Assembly: GCA_023238725.1 (NCBI GenBank)
Contig: CM041551.1
Location: 109,501-173,500 of the forward strand
DNA length: 64,000 nucleotides
Source of the DNA: Scortum barcoo
Lineage: Eukaryota; Chordata; Actinopteri; Centrarchiformes; Terapontidae
Direction: 5' to 3'
Made by a program: the position numbers and the translations under genes. Of the stretch, positions 59,201 to 64,000 are shown piece by piece (the stretch's first letter is position 1; each line of letters starts with the position of its first letter). Under the pieces are notes generated by a model. That model saw only the letters and a list, made by a program, of their open reading frames with translations. It had not been told where the DNA came from and did not search any database.

Positions 59201-60100
59201 AATGGAGATGTGGATGCCTTTTTTCAGCAGCTTGATAGTGAAGGGCGAGTCTACTGGGCAGAACCCATCCAGGTTTCCAATCCAAATCCTGTGCTTGAAG
59301 AGTCAGGCAGCTTTGAAGTTTCACCTGGATCTCCTGGGAATTCTCTTTTGTCTAGATGCCCACCTACTCTAGATTCATTTCCATCCACAGGTAGATTTAT
59401 GCCTTTATCTTTTTCATCCTCAACAACAATGGCCACTGGCCAGACCTCAAGAAATGCAACTGCCTCCTCCAATGCACCCTCCTCCTTGACTCAAGGTTCG
59501 TTCCCATCCCTGTCCAAAACCTCAAACCTCAAGTCATCAAGCCGGTCTGTTTCTGTCCAGATGTCTTCACTTCTGTCTTCACATATTGTACATAGGAAGG
59601 ATGTTCCCTACATGACTGATTCAAAATGCACACTTATCCCTAGTGTTCTCTCTTTGGACACCTCCACTCCTTTCCGTGCTGTCCAGTCATGGACAGATCT
59701 GCAGATTCATCGAAACACTCTTACCAAGAAGTTATCACATGGGGCTCTTTATACTGTCCCATACGAAATGACGTCATCCATGAGTGCATCAGAAACAACA
59801 CAAAGACCTAAGCTGATTTTCTCTTCATCTCCATCTTTCCCTGTGTTGTCTCATGATTGGCATTCACATGGCTGTCCCCCTGGGATAGCAAAAAAGTATC
59901 CTGCTCTGTCAGTTTCGGTGGATAAAGGGCTTTGGCCTGATGGGGAGGAAGAGTTGGATAGGAATGGAAATGGAAATAAGGACAAGCTTTGGGAAGGCTA
60001 TCAGGCAGCCAACATGGCATGCTGCTGCTCCTGTGACCATCAATGTACTTGCTGTACAAAGAAGATTAACAGCAAGGACCCCACTGAAGGAGAAATTCTT
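40633..60100 (+). CDS. ITPRID/TESPA1-family gene (IP3-receptor-interacting, KRAP domain), incomplete in window
   Basis: The family includes ITPRID1, ITPRID2 (KRAP) and TESPA1, cytoplasmic proteins that bind IP3 receptors and actin-linked sites. Predicted exons, all in phase: 40,633-40,670, 40,774-40,785, 47,547-47,600, 51,450-51,477, 51,606-51,808, 53,986-54,503, 56,846-56,906, 57,465-57,577 and 57,787-60,100. The KRAP IP3R-binding core spans exons 5-6 (NDDPEEVLLDLGFG, DEPD, AKGINLQVFLEAQKNRLDLENP, RFRQLEVLQQVT). RRKRMGMLFRRASKK and NSCQSDSSGFLEEP favour ITPRID1 over the shorter TESPA1. The long Ser-rich exon ends with a cysteine cluster. That exon has an in-frame TAA (58,159-58,161) and a frame break at an A-run near 58,708-58,716. 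N- and C-terminal exons are not in view. Confidence 0.85.
40774..40785 (+). CDS. Candidate 12-nt microexon of the ITPRID-family gene
   Basis: TTGTACATGACG lies between a T-rich acceptor ending GATTTAG and a strong donor GTGAGT. It is phase 1 at both ends and adds four residues (V-V-H-D across the joins) while keeping frame with the exons either side. Confidence 0.45.
41200..42235. other. Intronic AT-rich stretch, nothing recognised
   Basis: Within intron 2 of the host gene. Tandem CCTGCCCTGAGGCCA occurs twice (41,278-41,307). No other feature supported. Confidence 0.4.
42240..43435. repeat. Large non-coding fish interspersed repeat
   Basis: Contains repeated AATTTTGG-AGAT-G-ACAATG-AT-T motifs (42,378-42,410 and 42,710-42,735), TTTGATC/TCTGATCAA segments and, at its end, three degenerate units of GGT-CTCGCAC-TGGTTTGGTGCT-AGGCC type (43,268-43,430). 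I recognise the style of a common fish non-coding repeat but cannot name the family. Confidence 0.45.
43555..47010 (+). mobile_element. APE-type LINE (family B) copies with 3' TTGAATC tail
   Basis: Three pieces. 43,555-43,965: reverse transcriptase scraps (ND-FLSDRKAASLF, STKLLKFVDVTTH, LELNALKT). 44,120-45,375: endonuclease (GKSKGGGLCFMVNKKW, AVYVPPHND, VARDFNNA) and the linker RTFPNQKPCVNGEVR, ending in a GAATCCTTGAA tail. 45,400-47,010: KTPGPDGIPGRALKVCADQLA (45,544-45,606), FIDYSSAFNT, MIVDFRKRQRDEHAHLSINGTMVERISSFRYLGVHISEDLTW (46,043-46,168) and a tail with GAATCTTGAATCTTGAATC. The order suggests one or two overlapping insertions in the host intron, all dead. Confidence 0.82.
47547..47600 (+). 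CDS. ITPRID-family exon (DPLRRNPSSDDDLALG)
   Basis: Acceptor CCCCTGCAG, donor GAAG|GTATCC, phase 1 at both ends. The encoded DPLRRNPSSDDDLALGVE is a recognisable conserved N-terminal block of this family. Confidence 0.8.
47760..49540. other. Intronic stretch, nothing else recognised
   Basis: Host gene intron 3. Apart from the triplet microsatellite at 48,566-48,632 I see no supported feature. Confidence 0.4.
48566..48632. repeat. AAT/AAG microsatellite
   Basis: ATA-type triplet run followed by interspersed AAGAAT units. Confidence 0.9.
49541..49590. repeat. GT-type microsatellite
   Basis: TGTGTGTGTG then GCATGCGTGCGTGCGCG and TGTGTCTGTGTG. Confidence 0.85.
50112..50180 (+). promoter_or_regulatory. 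Candidate internal promoter and non-coding first exon
   Basis: GCATATAAAAG (50,115-50,125) is a good TATA box. About 55 nt downstream CAGAAT|GTGAGT offers a splice donor with no preceding open frame requirement. It sits in the host-gene intron just before the KRAP-core exons, so it could start a shorter transcript. Weak, single-sequence evidence. Confidence 0.25.
51450..51477 (+). CDS. ITPRID-family short exon before the KRAP core
   Basis: 28 nt from acceptor AACCCAG to donor CACTCAG|GTTAGA. It enters in phase 1 and leaves in phase 2, the only nearby choice that links the 47,547 exon to the 51,606 exon. An upstream AG at 51,419-51,420 looks stronger but would break the frame. Confidence 0.6.
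51606..51808 (+). CDS. ITPRID-family exon with the KRAP IP3R-binding core
   Basis: 203 nt between TTTGACAG and donor GTAAGC. Encodes VMDILNLWNDDPEEV, LDLGFGCDEPDLSGRIPARF and FLEAQKNRLDLENPDV, the signature of the family. Confidence 0.95.
51836..52080 (+). repeat. SINE-like or LINE 3'-tail repeat, second copy
   Basis: Same order of blocks as 36,230-36,525 (GTACATGTGGCATCTATTGC, GGGAGAGGGATCCCTCATC, GGTTTCTTCTTTTTCCC, GGGTGTCACAACTGTACAGATT). Starts just inside the intron after the 51,606-51,808 exon. Confidence 0.75.
52738..53080 (-). repeat. LINE/SINE 3'-tail fragments, minus strand
   Basis: TCAAGAATCAAGAATCTTTATTTGTCATTATG (52,742-52,773) is an inverted tail of the TTGATTC type. Then TTTTATTGATCCCACAGTGGGGAAATTTCACTGTTAC (52,938-52,974) is a widely seen fish LINE 3' UTR in inverse orientation. 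Confidence 0.65.
53188..53243. repeat. TA microsatellite
   Basis: Long uninterrupted AT/TA run with flanking TATATTTATA. Confidence 0.95.
53986..54503 (+). CDS. ITPRID-family exon RFRQLEVL to FEMEE, GC donor
   Basis: 518 nt. It starts after CTTCTTCAG, joining as N-RFRQLEVLQQV, and contains the basic RRKRMGMLFRRASKK. It ends ESFEMEE followed by GCAAGT, a perfect non-canonical GC donor (AG|GCAAGT); the next exon continues IHSFDD as in relatives. Confidence 0.9.
55132..56726 (-). mobile_element. Tc1-type transposon with broken transposase
   Basis: Ends CACTGCTCACAAAAATTAAAGGAACAC (55,136 on) and the inverted complement GTGTTCCTTTAATTTTTGTGAGCAGT (to about 56,723), flanked by TA. The minus-strand frame 56,394-55,777 encodes Tc1 transposase: an N-terminal DNA-binding region with VNVSTQTIRNRLHEGGLR, then HWRPVLFTDESRFTLS with the first catalytic Asp and GGGSVIVWGGIS. 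Further C-terminal pieces lie in other frames down to about 55,304. Length about 1.59 kb, close to a full Tc1. It lies inside the GC-AG intron of the host gene. Confidence 0.92.
56846..56906 (+). CDS. ITPRID-family exon IHSFDD
   Basis: 61 nt, acceptor CATTCCAG, donor GTGAGT; phase 0 in, phase 1 out. Encodes IHSFDDCSVTGIHTGGAENV. Confidence 0.85.
57465..57577 (+). CDS. ITPRID-family exon NSCQSDSSGFLEEP
   Basis: 113 nt, acceptor GTGTGTGCAG, donor AAG|GTCTAG (weak). Encodes RTNSCQSDSSGFLEEPF, a strongly conserved block in ITPRID1-type proteins. Confidence 0.88.
57787..60100 (+). CDS. ITPRID-family long Ser-rich exon with stop and frame break
   Basis: Starts after TTGGTTGCAG in phase 0 (ALSGLSGETIYSQNSV) and ends at GAAATTCTT|GTGAGT. 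The first part is in one frame from 57,787 to about 58,708 apart from TAA at 58,159-58,161. After the eight-A run at 58,708-58,716 the coding frame shifts by one and stays open to 60,100. The encoded region is Ser/Pro/Thr-rich with acidic patches, ending in CCCSCDHQCTCC, then KKINSKDP. The two lesions could be sequence errors, a decaying allele or, less likely, an unrecognised small intron. Confidence 0.75.
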
Positions 60101-61155
60101 GTGAGTAAAACCACACTCTCCATAGGGTTCCTTATTTCACGGTCTCTATTCTGTCAAACACATGCACAGAAACAGCCTCCCAGTGTGTCAGGTTCCAGTT
60201 ATGGTCTGCTTCAGTCATGGGTCTGTCAGGTTTCAATCTCTACTGGAAACATTTCTGAATTAGATTATATTCATTATATTGTTTGTAATTGTTTTACAGA
60301 CATTCTTTTTGTTTTACAACTTAAACATGTGTTTGTTGGTCAGTTAGATATGGTAAGAGGTGCTTTGTGTCTGTATTTGATTATGACAACCTATTGTCCT
60401 GTTTTAATGTTATCTCTGATGCATTTCTGCTGTCATTGACATGTATTCTTTTCAATTTGGTCTGACCATAAACTGTTTATAAAGATGGATGAAATAATAG
60501 CTCTCCAAAAGTAAACCTATACATCTTGATTGCCCACCGGTGGCTAGCTGCAGTATAAGACATAAATCCTGCCCTGTTGGCAGATGGGACATTGGCTAAA
60601 CTAAAAGATGAAAGAATAATAAGACATTTTTCCCAAAGATGGTTTATGTCATTTTAGTTGGTTCTTGTCATGCTGATTTAGGTTCAAGAGTTACATTTTC
60701 TGCAGTTTGGTTTTAAGTACTTATTCAGTTCTGTAAAAATGGACAACATGAGTAACAGCTGTCAATAACAGTTAAGTAGTTGTGGAGGCATCTGAAGATA
60801 TCTTTTTGGGAATTGTGTATAGGAGGAATGCAGAGAGGAGATGTAACTCCTCCTGGTGATCATTCATTAGTGATCAGTAATTACTGATTACTGACTAAGT
60901 TTAGGAGGGTTACTGTGTTTTTTTTTCTTTCACACACACACACACACACAAAGGAAGGATGGGTTGTTTCTTCATTGCTCATCTTCATCAATCCTCAGTT
61001 CATCTGCAATTATATCCGTTCCCAATTAGAGCATGCAAGGGGTAAGGGAACTGCTTAGAGCTGGGATTTATGCTTTGTCAGATGATCTGTTATAATTGGT
61101 TGTTTTGCAGGGCAGCAGGTGGAGCCAGAGGAGTCAGATTTTTTCACAGATTATC
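60101..61155. other. Host-gene intron or downstream stretch, nothing recognised
   Basis: An open frame continues to 60,439 past the donor at 60,101 but loses all compositional character, consistent with intron. CA microsatellite at about 60,932-60,950. No further exon of the gene was identified. Confidence 0.4.
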
Positions 61156-61159
61156 TGTC

Positions 61160-61455
61160 TCACGTGCTTGTGTGGGTGACATGGGTGGGTGAAGTGACTA
61201 GTTTGCATTTTCTCCCTGTGCCTACGTGGGTTTTCTATGGGTACTCTGGCTTCATCCCACAATCCAGATATGCAGTTTAGGTTTAATTGGTGACTCTGAA
61301 AAAATTGGGTGTGAATGTGTGAGCGCTTGTCTGTTTCTATGTCAGCGCTGTGATTGTTGCAACCACTCCAGGGTTTACCTGCTGGATAGGCTCCACCACC
61401 CCTGCAACCCTATGTGATGATAAGCAGTAAACATAATGGATGGATGGATGTACTA
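61160..61455 (+). repeat. SINE-type repeat with GGAT tail
   Basis: GTTTGCATTTTCTCCCTGTGCCTACGTGGGTTTTC, TACTCTGGCTTCATCCCACAA, GTTTAATTGGTGACTCT and GGATAGGCTCCACCACCCCTGC in order, ending AATGGATGGATGGATG. This is a very common fish repeat whose tail matches RTE/Rex3 elements, so it was probably mobilised by them. Confidence 0.82.
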
Positions 61456-62825
61456 TTGTCAGGACATAATGACAGTTTTAGCAAATATGACATTATTTTG
61501 AAAATTAGTTTATTATTTTTACTTAACCTATTTCTGCTTTAATGACTGGTACAAAAATGTCTTATCTAAGAGTGTTTTTTTTTAATGGAGCATCATATCT
61601 TTTTGTCACTGTAGTGACATAGTAGTTGTTAGATTTAATTTTGATCAGATATCTTTTGAAGATGTGTTGACAAAATGATTATTACATTTATTACAGGCAA
61701 AATTATTTCAGTTCAAGCTATTTCAGTAAGTCTGGAAAAGATAGGGTCCAAAACATAACCTACACAAAGAAACATGACTTCACAATTTGGTTTATTTGTG
61801 AATGTGTTTTTGTGAAGGAAGCGCCAACTCATGGCCCCTTAAATAAATGGGTATGTTTACAGTAGAATCTAAACACACACACACACACAGGAAAAGAGAT
61901 GAGAACTCCCAGTGGATGGAAAATGTGAGGAAACTGGCTCCCTTAGAGCTTTCAATAGGCAGGTACAGTTGGGTGACTGGGACTATACTCAGATTTCTCA
62001 ATCTGGTCATGCATCAGTCCAAGAAATGTAACAGCATTATAGCTGCAGTAACACATATTCCCAGTGACAAAAAATTTAACTGCTGGTGGTTTATTGTCAG
62101 TGCAACAGTCTGTTTACTTGTGCAAAGCTGAGTGCCCCCTGTTGACATTATACTATCACACATTAAATGGCACAAAGCAAGTGGAGCAAGGAAACAAGTC
62201 TGTAAGTTCCTCCAGTCACCAGCTTAAAAAAGACACTTGCCACCGGGCCTAACTACTTTTCTAGTAGAAACCCTGTTTTCTGTTTATCAAAAATACCTAA
62301 ATTATAACTAGTCCCATGAAGGCATGTTGTGATTTAGAAAACTACAAATGAACAACAAAGTCCATCAGCATCATTTCAGTCAGCTAAACTGTTTCCTCTG
62401 ACCAATGATCTTGATTATTTGTATTCACAAATGATGACATAAGGTGTCCATCTTCAAATGAGTCACAATGTTTGCACTTTGATATGAACGGTATATTTGT
62501 TGTCATGTTACCATGAGGTGGAGGCCTTTCAAACCTGGACCATATTAACATATGAATGCCTCATTTGCATGCGGTGCTCTCTCTTCATTCTGTCCTGTAT
62601 TCTCTATTCCTGTGTTTTCTGTCTTTAATTCAGTGTCATTCGACATCCATGACAGGCATAAATGTAACCCAAATGAACTCTGAATTTATAAAGAAATACA
62701 GAAAAGACAAAGGCTTATTTAATCTCCCTTGCACTGAGACCTTGTTAGTTGCATACTATGTTACATATCATAGTATACAAGTATAGTATATGGCTATTTT
62801 GATTGATTAATGTTACAGCCTCTTT
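61456..62825. other. Stretch with nothing recognised
   Basis: AT-rich, with a CA microsatellite at 61,872-61,891. No supported gene or transposon. Confidence 0.4.
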
Positions 62826-62829
62826 TAGG

Positions 62830-63980
62830 TTTAGATAGGTTTCACCTGGACTGTGGGATGAATCTTCATGTGAGGGGGTAACTTGAGTTTTACCACAGAG
62901 GGGTTGATGGGGTTGAAATCTGGTATGGTCCAATAAGTCTGTCTGAAGAGGTGGATCCTTGGTTGAAAGCTAAACAGAATGACCTGGCTGATAGCAGTGG
63001 GCATGGGTCTGATGGCAATCGACCTTGCGACACTGGCAAAGAGGAGCTTGGACCTGGGAATGGACAGAATCAAGCACAAAGAGGTAGTTAGTAGGTCCGT
63101 TACCTGAGTCTGGATCTGTTTAGTGTCCTGGATCAGGAATTTGATTTCCTGGGAGACTGTGGCTACCACACAGGTCTTGAGGAGAATGGTGTCTTGGTTG
63201 GGGAGCACCTCAGGTTCTTGTGGTTGGTGCATACTAGCCAGTGATTCCATTCCTCTAAAGGAAGTATAACTGCCAGTAGCTCACAATTTCCAGTGTCATA
63301 CTTTCTTCCTGCTGGAGACAGAAGACAAGAGAAAAGGCACAGGGGTGAGGTTTTTGATCTGTGGGGGATTGCTGGGTCACTACTCCTTAATTAGAAGCAT
63401 CCACCTCCATGACAAATTTCAAGGATGGGTCAGGAGCGATGAGCACTGGAGTGGAGATGAAATACCTCTTAAGATAAGTGAAGATGGTGTCAGTCTCTAG
63501 CTTCCAGGTGAATAGTTTAGGTGTAGAAGTGAGTTGAGTTAGGGGAGTGTTCACTTGGTTGTAGTCCTGAATGGAGCAATGGTAGAAGTTGGTGAAGCCC
63601 AGGAATTGCTGGAGGTGCTTGCAGGATGCCAGTGTGGGCCAGTCTACCACTACCTGAATCTTTTCAGAATCCTTACTTGCCCCTTTCTCAACAATGTAGC
63701 CCAGGAATGAGGTGGAATAGACATGGAACTCAAATTTCTTAATTTTGTCAAAGTGTTTGTTCTCCAAGAGGCATTGCAGAACTGTGAACATGCTCCTTTT
63801 GGTTACAGGAGAAGACCAGGATGTCATCCAGGTACATAAATATGGAACAGTTGAGGAGATCCCGTAGTACATCACTCACTAGAGCCTGAAAGACTGCAGG
63901 GATGGTGGTTAACCCAAATGGCCTAATGGTGTGTTTTCCACTCATGTCCCTCTCTGATTCTCACCAGTTGGTAGGCATTT
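62830..63980 (-). mobile_element. Ty3/gypsy retrotransposon pol remnant, internally deleted, runs off window end
   Basis: On the minus strand: reverse transcriptase PFGLTTIPAVFQALVSDVLRD with FMYLDDILVFS (63,920-63,810), then FLGYIVEKGA...LQQFLGFTNFYHCSI and the RNase H start FVMEVDASN (63,720-63,390). After a gap come a linker/zinc-region remnant (EPEVLPNQDTIL near 63,210) and the integrase C-terminal chromo-like block INPSVVKLKLPPHMKIHPTVQV (about 62,915-62,845). Most of RNase H and the integrase core are missing, so an internal deletion occurred. The copy has frame changes. Confidence 0.88.
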
Positions 63981-64000
63981 CACAGATCCAGCAAAAATAG

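Noticed and set aside
60101..60439. Continuation of the open frame past 60,100
   Set aside because: A strong GTGAGT donor at 60,101 and a sudden change to hydrophobic, non-conserved composition point to intron read-through.

Overview
The window reads as a piece of a teleost fish chromosome. It is AT-rich and microsatellite-rich, and it is crowded with families typical of ray-finned fish: RTE/Rex3-like, L2/Rex1-like and other LINEs, Tc1/mariner, hAT and Ty3/gypsy. It also carries one vertebrate multi-exon gene.

The most interesting region is about 8.66-19.83 kb, a decayed endogenous DNA virus-like element of the Polinton/adintovirus type. It has two converging gene blocks. The left block (+ strand) runs: short promoter and a predicted six-exon spliced gene (9,506-11,092), protein-primed family B DNA polymerase (11,139-15,2xx), packaging ATPase (15,261-15,9xx), a small protein with a Gly-Gly hydrophobic tail (15,923-16,265), and an unassigned conserved protein (16,267-17,043). 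The right block (- strand) runs: a spliced acidic/basic protein (19,769-19,057), a major capsid protein (19,043-17,744) and an adenain-type cysteine protease (17,696-17,220). The blocks meet at a compact two-way polyadenylation site at 17,117-17,132. The two outer ends carry about 115 bp of the same sequence in opposite orientation, covering the 5' leader and first codons of a gene, so both blocks start from related promoter cassettes. No integrase was found. Almost every gene has frameshifts, and the protease has lost its expected acidic residue, so this is a fossil, but the motifs and gene order are clear.

The host gene lies on the + strand from about 40.6 to at least 60.1 kb. It is a member of the ITPRID/TESPA1 (KRAP, IP3-receptor-interacting) family, closest by recognisable motifs to ITPRID1. 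Nine exons fit together in phase, including a 12-nt microexon and a GC-AG intron. The largest exon carries an in-frame stop and a frame break. The gene probably continues past the window.

The rest is mobile DNA: an LTR fragment (1-420), an L2-like LINE (1.1-1.8 kb), a Tc1-like MITE (4.26-4.9 kb), a hAT MITE with 8-bp duplications (6.06-7.30 kb), LINEs at 19.96-21.75, 23.47-24.33, 26.45-27.15, 32.06-33.02, 33.05-36.08 and 43.5-47.0 kb, a near full-length RTE element with target duplication (36.55-40.13 kb), Ty3/gypsy remnants (30.05-31.41 and 62.83-63.98 kb), a Tc1 transposon with broken transposase (55.14-56.72 kb), a solo LTR nested in a LINE (35.24-35.68 kb), and SINE-like and simple repeats. 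Between these, several stretches of 0.3-2 kb hold nothing I can name.
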